Assembly: GCF_036010485.1 (NCBI RefSeq)
Contig: NZ_CP108568.1
Span: forward strand, 7,258,501 to 7,322,500
Length of the DNA stretch: 64,000 bases
Direction of reading: 5' to 3'
Origin: Streptomyces sp. NBC_01198
GTDB lineage: Bacteria > Actinomycetota > Actinomycetes > Streptomycetales > Streptomycetaceae
Shown here: positions 7,708-16,004 of the stretch, in pieces
How positions within the stretch are numbered: the first letter of the stretch is position 1
Layout: every line of letters starts with the position of its first letter
Made by a program: the position numbers and the translations under genes
Notes under the pieces: generated by a model
What the model saw: the letters and a program-made list of their open reading frames with translations, nothing else
Databases searched by the model: none
Told to the model about the DNA's origin: nothing

Positions 7708-9948
7708 ATGGCGGCGGGAGATCACCGGAACCACCAGGAGCAGGACGGCGCGGCGGCGGAGCACAGCACCCTCATCCAGGGCCGCTACCGGCTGCATGAG
7801 CTGATCGGGCGGGGCGGCATGGGCGAGGTCTGGCGCGCCCTGGACGAGTCGCTGGGCCGCAGGGTCGCGGTGAAGTGCCTCAAACCCGCGGGGCAGGCCA
7901 GGGACGCCGGATTCACCCGCATCCTGCAGGAGCGCTTCCGGCGCGAGGCCCGGGTCGCCGCGGCACTGCAGCACCGCGGCATCACCGTCGTCCACGACTT
8001 CGGCGAGCACGACGGCGTGCTCTACCTGGTGATGGAGCTGCTCGACGGCCGCAATCTGCTCCAGGTGCTCGACGACGCCCGCCGGCACCCGCTGCCCGTC
8101 CCCGACATCATCGACATCGCGGAGCAGGTCGCCTCCGCCCTCGCGTACACCCACGCCCAGGGCATCGTCCACCGCGACCTGAAACCGGCCAACATCGTCA
8201 GGCTCAGCGACGGCGCGGTGAAGATCTGCGACTTCGGCATCGCCCGGCTCGGCCACGACATCGGCTTCACCTCGCGGCTGACCGGCACCGGCGTGGCCAT
8301 GGGCACCCCGCACTACATGTCGCCCGAGCAGATCGGCGCCTCCGGTGAGGTCGACCACCGCAGCGACCTGTACTCGCTGGGCTGCGTCCTCTACGAACTC
8401 GCCACCGGCGCACCGCCGTTCGACCTCGGCGACACATGGGCGATCCTGGTCGGCCACCGTGACAACGTGCCGGAGCCGCCGCGGGCCCGGCGGCCGGAGC
8501 TGCCGGTCGACCTGGAGCGCCTCATCCTCGACCTGCTCGCCAAGGCACCCGACGACCGCCCGCAGGACGCCGCCGACGTCGGCGGCCGGCTCAAGGCGCT
8601 GCTGGCGGGCACGAGCAGCCTGCACGAAGCCACCGGCGCGGCCCCCGCGGCGGGCACAGCCGGCCGGTCCGGGGAACTGCCCGGCTGGGCGCGGCAGTTG
8701 ACCACGGGCACGGCGGCCGCCTCGACCCGCCCCCGGCACACCGTGAACGCGCCCCGCCACGAGCTGACCGGAGCCTGGTCCACCCGCGGCCTGCAGGCTG
8801 AGCCGCGCCCCGGGGTGCTCACCGAGCTGGCCGACCGGCACGCGGAGGGTATCGACCTCGCCCGGGTCGGGAACTGGCGACAGGCCTACGACCTGCACAC
8901 CGCGGTCGCCGCCGCCCGTGACCACGCCCAGGGCACCGACCACCCCGACACGCTGGACAGCCGCTACGAGGCCGCGTACTGCCTCACCGGACTCGGCCGC
9001 ACCGAGGAGGCGCTGCAGCTCTACGCCTACGTCGGCGAGACCCGCGCCCGGGTGCTCGGCCCCGACCACCTCGACACGCTGGCCGCCCGGCACGAGGCCG
9101 CGTACGCGCTCGGCGTGCTCGGCCGCCACCTGGAGGCCCACCAGGAGTACGCCGAGGTGCTGGCCGCGAGGATCCGCACCGCGGGCCCCGACGACCCCGA
9201 CACCCTGCAGTGCAAGCACAACCTCGCCTTCAACCTGGGCCGGCTCGGCCGTACCGCCGAGGCGCACGCCATGGCCGTGGAGGTCGCCGAGGCCCGCACC
9301 CGGGTGCTCGGCGCGGAGCACCCGCAGACCCTGGTCACCCGCTTCGAGGTCGGCCACATGCTCGGCACGTCCCGCCACTGGGCGGAGGCGCTCGACGTCT
9401 ACCGCGAGGTGGCCGCGGTCAGGACCCGGGTGCTCGGCGCCGACCACCCCGACACGCTCGCGGTGGACTACGAGATCGGCATCTGCCTGGGCCGGCTCGG
9501 CCGCAGCGCCGAGGCGCTGACCCTCTACGAGACCCTGGTCGAGGCCAGGACGAGGACCGCGGGCTCCGCCGACGCCGAGACGCTGCGCGCCAGGCACGCC
9601 CTCGGCGTCAACCTCGGGCGGCTCGGCCACTGGGAGCGGGCGCTCGCCGAGGCCCGTGACGTGGCCGCGGTGCGCGAGCGCGTCCTCGGCCACGTCCACC
9701 CGGACACGCTGGTCAGCAAGCGGGAGATCGCCGTGGGCCTGGGCTGGCTGGGCCGCTGGGCCGGCGCGCTCACCGTCTACCACGAGGTCGCCGACGCACG
9801 CGAACAGGTCCTCGGGGCTGCCCACCCGGACACCCTCACCAGCCGCAACGACGAGGCCCAGTGCCTGGAGCAGCTCGGCCGCAGCGCCGAGGCGCAGATC
9901 CTCTACGACCGCGTCGCCGCCCAGCAGAACGGCCCGCAGCGTCTGTGA
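7708..9948 (+). CDS. Serine/threonine protein kinase with C-terminal TPR repeats
   Basis: A 746-residue cytoplasmic protein. The kinase domain covers about residues 27-290: glycine loop GRGGMGEVW (34-42), Lys56 in VAVK, HRDLKPAN (155-162), DFG (175-177), GTPHYMSPEQ (199-208). All catalytic residues are present. After a disordered linker (about 295-375), residues 380-740 hold about eight 42-residue units of the kinesin-light-chain type, each with a TRVLGxDHPDTL-like turn and a GxLGRxxEAL helix. There is no transmembrane segment, PASTA domain or other sensor, so the TPR array is probably the input or scaffold part. Such kinase-TPR fusions are common in actinomycetes; the target is unknown. The gene is divergent from dhaK. 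Confidence 0.92.
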   Translation: MAAGDHRNHQEQDGAAAEHSTLIQGRYRLHELIGRGGMGEVWRALDESLGRRVAVKCLKPAGQARDAGFTRILQERFRREARVAAALQHRGITVVHDFGEHDGVLYLVMELLDGRNLLQVLDDARRHPLPVPDIIDIAEQVASALAYTHAQGIVHRDLKPANIVRLSDGAVKICDFGIARLGHDIGFTSRLTGTGVAMGTPHYMSPEQIGASGEVDHRSDLYSLGCVLYELATGAPPFDLGDTWAILVGHRDNVPEPPRARRPELPVDLERLILDLLAKAPDDRPQDAADVGGRLKALLAGTSSLHEATGAAPAAGTAGRSGELPGWARQLTTGTAAASTRPRHTVNAPRHELTGAWSTRGLQAEPRPGVLTELADRHAEGIDLARVGNWRQAYDLHTAVAAARDHAQGTDHPDTLDSRYEAAYCLTGLGRTEEALQLYAYVGETRARVLGPDHLDTLAARHEAAYALGVLGRHLEAHQEYAEVLAARIRTAGPDDPDTLQCKHNLAFNLGRLGRTAEAHAMAVEVAEARTRVLGAEHPQTLVTRFEVGHMLGTSRHWAEALDVYREVAAVRTRVLGADHPDTLAVDYEIGICLGRLGRSAEALTLYETLVEARTRTAGSADAETLRARHALGVNLGRLGHWERALAEARDVAAVRERVLGHVHPDTLVSKREIAVGLGWLGRWAGALTVYHEVADAREQVLGAAHPDTLTSRNDEAQCLEQLGRSAEAQILYDRVAAQQNGPQRL

Positions 9949-10017
9949 CGGCCCCGCCGTTGGGCCCACCGCGAACAGCCGGGCTCCCGGCGGCGGCCGG
10001 CCGCTACTGTCGCCGTC

Positions 10018-10713
10018 ATGAGTGACGTGCACGAATACCAGGTCAACGGGCTGCGGCTGGTCTGCGACGTGGCGGGCCCCGCCGGCGGTCCGCCGCTGCT
10101 GCTCCTGCACGCGCTCGGCGAGAACCGCGGCTCCTGGTCGGCGGTCGCCGCCGCCCTGGCCGCGGACGGCCGGCGCACCGTCGCTCCCGACCTGCGCGGC
10201 CACGGCGACAGCGACCACCCGGGCGACTACGCGTTCGAGGCGATGCGGGACGACGTCTGCGCGCTGCTCGACGCGCTCGCCATCGACGAGGTCGACATCG
10301 TGGCCCACTCGCTCGGCACGTTCCCGGCCTCGCTGGTCGCGATGGACCGGCCCTCGGCCGTGCGGCGCCTGGTTTTGGAGGAGGGCCCGCTGCCCTTCCC
10401 CGCCGAGCCGCCCCGCGAGGTGCCCGCGGGACCCGGCCCCGACCCCGTTCCCTACGACTGGCGGGTCGTCGCCGACGTCGCCCGGCAGCGCAACGCGCCC
10501 GCCGCGCGGCACTGGGACGGCCTGGCGGAGATCACCGCGCCCACCCTGCTCATCGCCGGCGGCCCGAGCAGCCACCTCCGCCAGGACCAGCTCGCCCAGG
10601 TCGCCGTCCGCATCCCGGGCGCGCGACTCACCACGATCGAGGCGGGCCACATGATCCACGACACGCGCCCGGCGGAGTACCTGTCCACCGTCCGCGAATT
10701 CCTCCGGTCCTAG
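10018..10713 (+). CDS. Alpha/beta-fold hydrolase
   Basis: The 231-residue protein is a compact alpha/beta hydrolase of the type annotated as 3-oxoadipate enol-lactonase-like. Visible motifs are the oxyanion strand LLLHALGENRGSW, the PDLRGHGDSDHPGDY loop, the nucleophile elbow AHSLGTF with its Ser (the first Gly of GxSxG is Ala), and the catalytic His in AGHMIHDTRP. The acid is probably the Asp before the final strands. No signal peptide is present, so it is intracellular. The ATG at 10018 lies 69 bp after the kinase gene; co-transcription is possible. The cap region is short, and the substrate cannot be told. Confidence 0.85.
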   Translation: MSDVHEYQVNGLRLVCDVAGPAGGPPLLLLHALGENRGSWSAVAAALAADGRRTVAPDLRGHGDSDHPGDYAFEAMRDDVCALLDALAIDEVDIVAHSLGTFPASLVAMDRPSAVRRLVLEEGPLPFPAEPPREVPAGPGPDPVPYDWRVVADVARQRNAPAARHWDGLAEITAPTLLIAGGPSSHLRQDQLAQVAVRIPGARLTTIEAGHMIHDTRPAEYLSTVREFLRS

Positions 10714-10723
10714 AGCGGGGCTC

Positions 10724-11665
10724 TCACGACGGGGCGCCCGGCGTGGGCCATGGTGCGGACAGGGCCCGGGACGGGTTCGCGCGGAAGACGGTGTCGGCCG
10801 GGCCCTCGCCCAGCTCGCGGATCAGCCGGGGGCGCAGGGTCCGCAGCAGGTAGGGCGCGCCGGGGCCCGCCCCCGGCGACGTGGTGTCCGCGCCGAGCAG
10901 CAGCTGCTCGGTGTGGCCCGCGGCCGCGAGGGCGACCAGGCTGTCCACCAGCCAGGGATCGGTGGCGTGATACGCCCTGCTCGGCCCGTCGAAGGCCAGA
11001 TACGCCCCGGCGGCGGCCAGCTCCCGGTGCACCCCCGGATCGGGGAAGCGGTTCAGATGGCCGAGCAGCAGGCTCCGCGCGGGCACTGCGAGATCACCGT
11101 GCAGCAGGGCGAGCACGTCCACCGCCGAGGTGCCCAGCTCGTGGTGGATGCCGATCGGCGCCCCGGTGGCGTGATGTGCCTGCGCCGCCGCCGTCATGAC
11201 CCACCGGGTGTGGTCGTCGAGGGTGTGGAACATCCCGGCGACCTTGATCATCCCCGCCGGGACAGCGCTCCGGGGGCCGTCCGGATCGTCCCCGGCGATC
11301 ATCCCCTCGGTGAGCTCCGCGACGAAGAAGGCCGCCAGGCGGTCGCCGCCGCGCAGCCGCCGCAGCACCTCGGGGTCGTAGTGGACCTCCTGGTGCAGCC
11401 CGGTCGCGGCGATCAGGTGCACCCCGGTGGCACGCGAGGCGGCGACGACCTCCGCGACCCTCCGCCCCATCCCGAACGGCGTCCACTGCGCCAGCGCCCC
11501 GCCGCCGAGCGCGCGGAAGCCGCCGAGCCGGCCGGCGGCCTCCGCCGGGTCGTCGAGCGGCGGCCCGGGCAGCGCGGGGCTGCGCAGGAAGAGGTGGTCG
11601 TGGACGTCGCACACTCCGAGCGCCCCGGGGTCGACGTCGCCCAGCACCGTGCGCACCGCGCTCAT
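10724..11665 (-). CDS. Phosphotriesterase-family metal-dependent hydrolase
   Basis: The 313-residue protein has the layout of the phosphotriesterase branch of amidohydrolases: a metal-binding HxH-like motif near the N-terminus (VCDVHDHLF), a lysine that may be carbamylated (PAGMIKVAGM), the metal-binding histidines in IGIHHELGTS and GHLNRFPD, and the catalytic Asp in LLLGADTTSP. The family contains lactonases and organophosphate hydrolases; the natural substrate here is unknown. Its ATG overlaps the end of the carboxymuconolactone-decarboxylase-like gene by 4 bp, so it is the last gene of the TetR-led operon. It converges on the alpha/beta hydrolase with only 10 bp between the stops. Confidence 0.82.
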   Translation of the reverse strand: MSAVRTVLGDVDPGALGVCDVHDHLFLRSPALPGPPLDDPAEAAGRLGGFRALGGGALAQWTPFGMGRRVAEVVAASRATGVHLIAATGLHQEVHYDPEVLRRLRGGDRLAAFFVAELTEGMIAGDDPDGPRSAVPAGMIKVAGMFHTLDDHTRWVMTAAAQAHHATGAPIGIHHELGTSAVDVLALLHGDLAVPARSLLLGHLNRFPDPGVHRELAAAGAYLAFDGPSRAYHATDPWLVDSLVALAAAGHTEQLLLGADTTSPGAGPGAPYLLRTLRPRLIRELGEGPADTVFRANPSRALSAPWPTPGAPS

Positions 11666-12054
11666 GCCGGCTCCTGCTGCTCGCGGAGCACCGCCGCCGC
11701 GACCCGCAGCCCGGCCAGCGCCTTCGGCACCCCGACATACGGCGCCAGATGCACCATCACCTCGACGATCTCCCGTGCCTCGACGCCGATCCGCAGGCTG
11801 TTGCGCACATGGTCCTCCAGCTGCAGCTCCACCCCGCCGAGGGCGGTGAGCGCGGCCAGGGTGGCGATCTGCCGGTCCCGCAGCTCCAGCCCGTCGCGCT
11901 GGTAGGTGCCGCCGAAGAGGCTGGTCACGATCCAGTCGGGGAAGCCGGGTGCCAGGGCGTCGAGCGCGGCGAGCGTGCGCTCGACGGTCTCCGGGCCCGC
12001 GAGCTGCCCCATCAGCCGGTAGCCCGCCTCGCGGTCGATCGCCGCCTTCTCCAT
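11662..12054 (-). CDS. Carboxymuconolactone decarboxylase family protein
   Basis: The open frame extends upstream, but the start is set by the ATG at 12054, which overlaps the TGA of the DUF4865 gene by one base (TGATG). The 130-residue product is an all-helical AhpD/CMD-fold protein: LRDRQIATLAALTALGG, then LEDHVRNSLRIGVEAREIVEV with the family's His, then MVHLAPYVGVPKAL. There is no cysteine at all, so it is of the gamma-carboxymuconolactone decarboxylase kind and not a CxxC alkylhydroperoxidase. It probably forms oligomers that act on a small carbonyl or lactone substrate. It sits between DUF4865 and the phosphotriesterase-like gene in one operon. Confidence 0.87.
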   Translation of the reverse strand: MEKAAIDREAGYRLMGQLAGPETVERTLAALDALAPGFPDWIVTSLFGGTYQRDGLELRDRQIATLAALTALGGVELQLEDHVRNSLRIGVEAREIVEVMVHLAPYVGVPKALAGLRVAAAVLREQQEPA

Positions 12055-12641
12055 CACCAGTGCCGTCCCGTCCTGATGTCGTCCAGTCCCGGCCTGGACA
12101 GATGCAGCACCTCGTGCCGCTCCTCGCCGGCAGCCTCGGGTGCCGCGTCCTGCCACAGCGTGAAGCGCAGCAGTTCCCAGTGCCGCGGGTCGACCAGCAG
12201 CGCGGCCGAGTGCAGTCCGGGACGGGTGGCCGTGGCGGTCAGCTCCGCCAGGGCCCGGGAGATCACCGCCGCCGGGTCCTCGCCCGGCGCGACCGGCTCG
12301 GAACGGCGGGCCGCCGCCCGTGGCTCGGCCCGGAAGGACGGGCCGCGGACGAAGCCGACGCCTGTCCAGTGCTCCACCACCGGACGCCCGAAGTCGTTGA
12401 CGAGGCCCTGGAATCCGGGTCCCCACAGGAAGCTGTTCATGCCTTCCGCGGTGTTCCAGAGGTAGAAGGGCGTGTACTGGTTGACCGGCGAACCGTGCAC
12501 GCCCCGCTCCCGGATCAGGTAGGCCTTCTGGCCGAGCCCGGGGAAGTCGTCCAGCAGGTGGCCCTTGGCCGCCACCCGGTCGCGGATGATCGTCATGTCG
12601 TAGTCGGCGGGCAGGGTGATCCGGTAGTTCATCGCATGCAC
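12054..12641 (-). CDS. DUF4865 family protein
   Basis: A 195-residue protein that starts MHAMNYRITLPADYDM and has the blocks KAYLIRERGVHGSPVNQYTP and FYLWNTAEGMNSFLWGPGF, which I recognise as the DUF4865 family of Streptomyces and other bacteria. The biochemical role of this family is not known to me; the first part recalls small ABM/YdhR-type domains. An internal ATG at 12632 is an alternative start. In many actinomycetes the gene is next to a TetR regulator, as here. It lies 108 bp downstream of the TetR gene and is translationally coupled to the following CMD gene. Confidence 0.85.
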   Translation of the reverse strand: MHAMNYRITLPADYDMTIIRDRVAAKGHLLDDFPGLGQKAYLIRERGVHGSPVNQYTPFYLWNTAEGMNSFLWGPGFQGLVNDFGRPVVEHWTGVGFVRGPSFRAEPRAAARRSEPVAPGEDPAAVISRALAELTATATRPGLHSAALLVDPRHWELLRFTLWQDAAPEAAGEERHEVLHLSRPGLDDIRTGRHW

Positions 12642-12749
12642 GGGTGCTTGCTCCCACGGGGATATGACGGGCGTACGGACGGGACACCGGGAGTCGGGCG
12701 GGCGCCGGGAGTCGGGCGGCGCCGGGAATCGGCCGAGGGCCGGGGCCGG

Positions 12750-13376
12750 TCAGGCGTCGGCGGTCGGCCGGGAGGCGCGCGCGGCTCCGGCATCAGCCTC
12801 GGCCGGGGTCACGGCCTGCGCGGCGAGCAGTGCCACCGCGCCGCGCACCGCCCGGTCGAAGGGCTCCTGCGCGTCGGCGGCGCGGGCCAGGACATAACCG
12901 CCCTGGACGACGGCGACGATCATCGCGGCGGTGTCCCCCGGCTCGATGCCCGGCCGCAGTTCGCCGCTCTCGATGCCGTCGGCGATGACCGCCGTGAGGC
13001 GGCCGGTCAGCCAGTCGAAGGTCTCCCTGACCGGCTCGCGCAGCTGCGGGCTGGCGACGACGTCGGGGTCCATCGCCATCCGCCCGACCCGGCAGCCGCG
13101 CAGCGCGTCGCGCTCGCGCAGCAGATAGCCGGTGGCCTTCTCCACCGCCGTGCGGCCGGTGGTCAGTTGGGCCTCGGCCTGGGCGCGCAGCTGGGCGGCG
13201 CTGCGGCGCATCGCCGCCACCGCGAGGTCCGGCTTGCCGCGGAAGTGGTGGTACATGCTGCCCTGCCCGGCGGCGGCCCGCTCCTGGATGGCCTTCGGAC
13301 TGGTACCGACGTAGCCGCGCTCCCAGAGCAGTTCCTGGGCGCTCTCGATCAACCGTTCCGACGTCTCCATGGCCAC
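12750..13376 (-). CDS. TetR family transcriptional regulator
   Basis: A 208-residue regulator with an N-terminal TetR HTH (SERLIESAQELLWERGYVGTSPKAI, then GQGSMYHHFRGKPDLA in the usual recognition-helix position) and a helical ligand-binding C-terminal part. The GTG at 13376 is the outermost start; the ATG at 13370 (METSERL) is at least as likely. The start is only 2 bp from a near-perfect 22-bp palindrome (13379-13400), so this regulator probably represses its own operon, which also holds DUF4865, the CMD-like protein and the phosphotriesterase-like protein. The mRNA may be leaderless, since there is little room for a ribosome binding site. Confidence 0.9.
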   Translation of the reverse strand: MAMETSERLIESAQELLWERGYVGTSPKAIQERAAAGQGSMYHHFRGKPDLAVAAMRRSAAQLRAQAEAQLTTGRTAVEKATGYLLRERDALRGCRVGRMAMDPDVVASPQLREPVRETFDWLTGRLTAVIADGIESGELRPGIEPGDTAAMIVAVVQGGYVLARAADAQEPFDRAVRGAVALLAAQAVTPAEADAGAARASRPTADA

Positions 13377-13378
13377 TA

Positions 13379-13400
13379 CTGTACATACTAGTAGGTACAG
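13379..13400. promoter_or_regulatory. Palindromic operator upstream of the TetR gene
   Basis: A 22-bp palindrome with arms CTGTACATACT and AGTAGGTACAG; 10 of 11 base pairs are symmetric, the mismatch being a central A/G pair of the outer arms. Position and size fit a TetR-type operator. The segment is strikingly AT-rich for this DNA. Confidence 0.72.
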
Positions 13401-13481
13401 GAACCACCGGTGGGCCGAGGCGGCCCGCTGTCCCGGCCGTACGCAGGCCGTTCCGGCGGCAGCCGGGGGCCGGCCGGGGAC

Positions 13482-14096
13482 TCACGCGGCGGCGAATTCC
13501 ACCTCCGCCGCCGTGACCACAGTGCCGAATCGCGGGAAGTCCAGCGAGACCGCGGCCCGGTGCTCCGCCGCGGTCAGACCCGACATGGCGTCCTCCGCGA
13601 AGACCAGCCGGTAGCCGAGGTCGGCGGCGGCCCGCGCGGTGGACTCCACGCCCAGGTTGGTGGCGACACCGGCCATCACCAGGGTGTCGACGCCGAGCGC
13701 GCGCAGCCGCTCGTCCAGGTCGGTGCCCTGGAAGGCGCCGATGGTGTGTTTGACGACGACGATGTCGCCGTCGTGGACGACCCCTTCGGCCAGGCCGCTG
13801 CCGGCCGGCTGCTCGGCGGGCCCGGGGCGCTGCCCGCGGACGGCCACCACCGGGGCGCCCGCGCGGCGGAAGGCGCCGGCCAGGTCCGTCGCGGCGGCGA
13901 GCACCGCGGGGCCCGGGAGCGGCGCGAGGGGTAAGGCCACGATCCGGTCCATGAGGTCGATCATCACCAGCGCGGTGCGCGCCGGGTCGAGGCCGGGGGC
14001 GAGCGGCGACTCGCGGGCCGGCCGGGCGGCCGCCGCGGGCCCGGCGTGAGGACCCGCCGCCGGCCCGGCTCCCCGTTCGTGATCATGTGCTGTCAT
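13482..14096 (-). CDS. Isochorismatase-fold hydrolase
   Basis: The 204-residue protein has an extra 30-residue low-complexity N-terminus and then the isochorismatase fold. The acid is in TALVMIDLMDRI, the lysine in IVVKHTIGAF, and the nucleophile position in VMAGVATNLGVESTARAA. At that last position most cysteine hydrolases of the family have Cys; here it is Gly, as in true isochorismatases (EntB, PhzD). It therefore may be a hydrolase without a covalent intermediate. It lies upstream of the TetR gene on the same strand with the operator in between, so it could belong to a separate transcript reading towards it. Its start faces the DUF397 gene across 194 bp. Confidence 0.87.
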   Translation of the reverse strand: MTAHDHERGAGPAAGPHAGPAAAARPARESPLAPGLDPARTALVMIDLMDRIVALPLAPLPGPAVLAAATDLAGAFRRAGAPVVAVRGQRPGPAEQPAGSGLAEGVVHDGDIVVVKHTIGAFQGTDLDERLRALGVDTLVMAGVATNLGVESTARAAADLGYRLVFAEDAMSGLTAAEHRAAVSLDFPRFGTVVTAAEVEFAAA

Positions 14097-14290
14097 GACC
14101 GGACCCTACCCGCAGGGCCGGGCCGTCCGCCCGGTGTTCACAAGGGTGCAGGCGCGCTCGCGACCGGTCGCGGAACCGGCCCCCTGACGATCACGAACGG
14201 GCGGGCGGCGGGCGGCTTCCGTCATCTTGTGTCGGCGTGCGCCACGGCCGATAGGCTGGACGGGAAGGACGATGCGGGAGGAGAGCGGAC

Positions 14291-14530
14291 GTGGCGGATA
14301 GCACCACAGGACAGCCGTTGGCCAACGGGAAGAAGCCCCAACTGGATCTGACGGATGCGGACTGGCTGTCCAGCAGCCAGGGCACCGGAGATGTGCAGAT
14401 CGCCTTCGTCGAGGGCTACATCGCGATGCGGGACGGACGCCACCCCGACGGTCCCGCGCTGATCTTCACCCCCGCCGAGTGGCGTGCCTTCGTTCTCGGC
14501 GCGCGGGACGGCGAGTTCGACCTCACCTGA
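14291..14530 (+). CDS. DUF397 domain protein
   Basis: A 79-residue protein with the DUF397 pattern: a W-x-S-S-S core (ADWLSSSQGTGDVQIAFVEG), then IAMRDGRHPDGPALIF and TPAEWRAFVLGARDGEFDL. DUF397 proteins are small regulatory partners, often coded beside XRE-type regulators in Streptomyces; the usual partner is not next to it here. The start is GTG with a strong GGAGGAG ribosome binding site at about 14277-14283. A possible promoter has TTGTGT at 14227 and TAGGCT at 14252, with 19-bp spacing. Confidence 0.9.
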   Translation: MADSTTGQPLANGKKPQLDLTDADWLSSSQGTGDVQIAFVEGYIAMRDGRHPDGPALIFTPAEWRAFVLGARDGEFDLT

Positions 14531-14601
14531 CGAGCGGCCCCGGGCGTACGACACGGTATCCGCCGTACGCCCGGCAGGCCTCGGCCGTCGGCGGAAGGCC
14601 G

Positions 14602-15330
14602 TTACGGCCAACTGCCCAGCACTGGCAGCGGATCGCCGGTCAGCGGCTGCTGCGGCGGCCGCCCGGCCAGCCAGGCCGCCAGATCGGTGAGCCTGCCGCC
14701 GACCGCCACCGGCCGGCCCTCGCCCAGCGTCCAGGAGCGGTCCGCGTCCACCGCGGTCAACGTCACCGCGGTCCCGTACGGCACCCGCACGGACAGGAAG
14801 TCCAGCAGGTGGAAGCACAGTTGCGGCGGCCAGCGGTCGGGGCCGGCGCCCAGCAGCGCGTCCGAGGTGTGGATCTCCACTTCCCGCCACCAGGCCAGCC
14901 CCGCGGTGCGCAGGGTGCCGTCGCGGTAGGTCACCGGCCGCTGCCAGTCGTCGGGTCCGACACCGGACCAGGACGCCTCGGCCTCGTCCAGCGCGTCCTC
15001 CACCCCGGCGGCCAACTGCGCAGCGCTGCGGCCGTGTCCGGCCTCGATCGCCGCGTCACGGGCCGGCCGGCCGCCGTCGTAGACGTCGACCACCGTGCCG
15101 CGCAGCGCGTAGCGCGCCTGCCGGGCCAGCGCCCGCGCGACTCCCTCGATGTGGGTGAGCACATGGCCGCGGGTCCAGCCCGGCAGCGCGCTCGGGGCGC
15201 GGGCGGCGTCCTCGGTGAGGCCGCCGAGCAGCGCGCGCAGGCCGGCCTGGCCGGCCGCCAGCGCGGCCTGCAGGTCGACGTGTTCGGTGTGCGTCTGATC
15301 CGTCACGGCCACAGCAGTCCCCGCTTCCAT
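14602..15330 (-). CDS. Mycothiol-dependent maleylpyruvate isomerase family protein
   Basis: A 242-residue protein with the DinB-like four-helix MDMPI N-terminal domain (about residues 15-150). The motif LPGWTRGHVLTHIEGVARAL carries the metal-binding His residues, followed by GHGRSAAQLAAGVEDALDEAE with a third. The C-terminal part (ALLGAGPDRWPPQLCFHLLDF onward) is the small MDMPI C-domain. The family includes mycothiol-dependent maleylpyruvate isomerase and mycothiol transferases; substrate here unknown. The start overlaps the end of pdxH by 28 bp (15303-15330), so the two are translationally coupled. Confidence 0.87.
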   Translation of the reverse strand: MEAGTAVAVTDQTHTEHVDLQAALAAGQAGLRALLGGLTEDAARAPSALPGWTRGHVLTHIEGVARALARQARYALRGTVVDVYDGGRPARDAAIEAGHGRSAAQLAAGVEDALDEAEASWSGVGPDDWQRPVTYRDGTLRTAGLAWWREVEIHTSDALLGAGPDRWPPQLCFHLLDFLSVRVPYGTAVTLTAVDADRSWTLGEGRPVAVGGRLTDLAAWLAGRPPQQPLTGDPLPVLGSWP

Positions 15331-15956
15331 CCGTCGTCCGTGCGCGTGTAGTCGACCCGGGTGTGCCGGCGGTCGCGGTCGCCCTGCCAGAACTCCACGC
15401 TGTCCGGCCGCAGGGTGTAGAGCGTCCAGCCGGGTGCGACCCGGCCCGGCTCGCGCGCGATCCGGGCGGCGGCCGCGCGGACGGCCGCGTCCCTGGTCGC
15501 CAGGTCGGGGAGCGGGGTGCTCTGCCGGCCGAGCAGCGCCTCGGCGCGGGCGCCGGGGGAGCGGGCCAGGAAGTCCGCCGCGCCGGTGTCGCCGGCGCCC
15601 GCGGTGACCCGGCCGCGTACCCGGACCTGGCGGGCCAGCGGGGACCAGTAGAAGGTGAGCGCCGCAGCCGGGTGCCCGGCCAGCTCGCGCCCCTTGGGGC
15701 TGCCCGCGTCGGCGGCGAAATGCCAGCCGTCGGGGGAGACGTCCTTGACGATGAGGACCCGGGCCGACGGATCGCCGTCGGCGCCGAGCGTGGACAGGGT
15801 CATGGCGTGCGGTTCGCGCACCCCGGCCCGTACGGCGTCGAGCAGCCAGTCGAGGAACAGCTCCCGCGGGTCGGCGGGCAGCGCGTCGAGGTCGAACTCC
15901 GGCAGATCGCCCGAGAACACGTCCAGTCCGCGCAGCAGTTCGCGGAGATCGGACAC
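15303..15956 (-). CDS. pdxH: Pyridoxamine 5'-phosphate oxidase
   Basis: PdxH oxidises pyridoxine or pyridoxamine 5'-phosphate to pyridoxal 5'-phosphate with FMN. The 217-residue product has the FMN-binding blocks SARVLIVKDVSPDGWHFAA and AALTFYWSPLARQVRVRG, SPKGRELAGHPAAA between them, and ends KRGLLWP as many PdxH proteins end in RLAP. The frame is open far upstream. The start at GTG 15956 (MSDLREL) is chosen because GAGGGGG lies 5 nt in front; GTG 15962 is the other option. It is divergent from the CGNR regulator gene, with a palindrome between them. Confidence 0.9.
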   Translation of the reverse strand: MSDLRELLRGLDVFSGDLPEFDLDALPADPRELFLDWLLDAVRAGVREPHAMTLSTLGADGDPSARVLIVKDVSPDGWHFAADAGSPKGRELAGHPAAALTFYWSPLARQVRVRGRVTAGAGDTGAADFLARSPGARAEALLGRQSTPLPDLATRDAAVRAAAARIAREPGRVAPGWTLYTLRPDSVEFWQGDRDRRHTRVDYTRTDDGWKRGLLWP

Positions 15957-15973
15957 AGGCACCCCCTCAGGTG

Positions 15974-16000
15974 TAATGGTATGCGGTGACGATAGCATTA
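15974..16000. promoter_or_regulatory. Palindrome between pdxH and the CGNR regulator
   Basis: The arms TAATGGTAT and ATAGCATTA are symmetric except for one position and are 9 bp apart. It sits 17 bp from the pdxH start and 4 bp before the ATG of the regulator, in an AT-rich island that must also contain both promoters. This is where an autoregulating CGNR protein would bind. Confidence 0.65.
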
Positions 16001-16004
16001 GCCC

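Noticed and set aside
7621..10659. A 1012-codon open frame on the minus strand opposite the kinase-TPR gene
   Set aside because: It is a shadow of the high-GC coding strand: no protein motif, and the plus strand has a complete kinase and TPR array.
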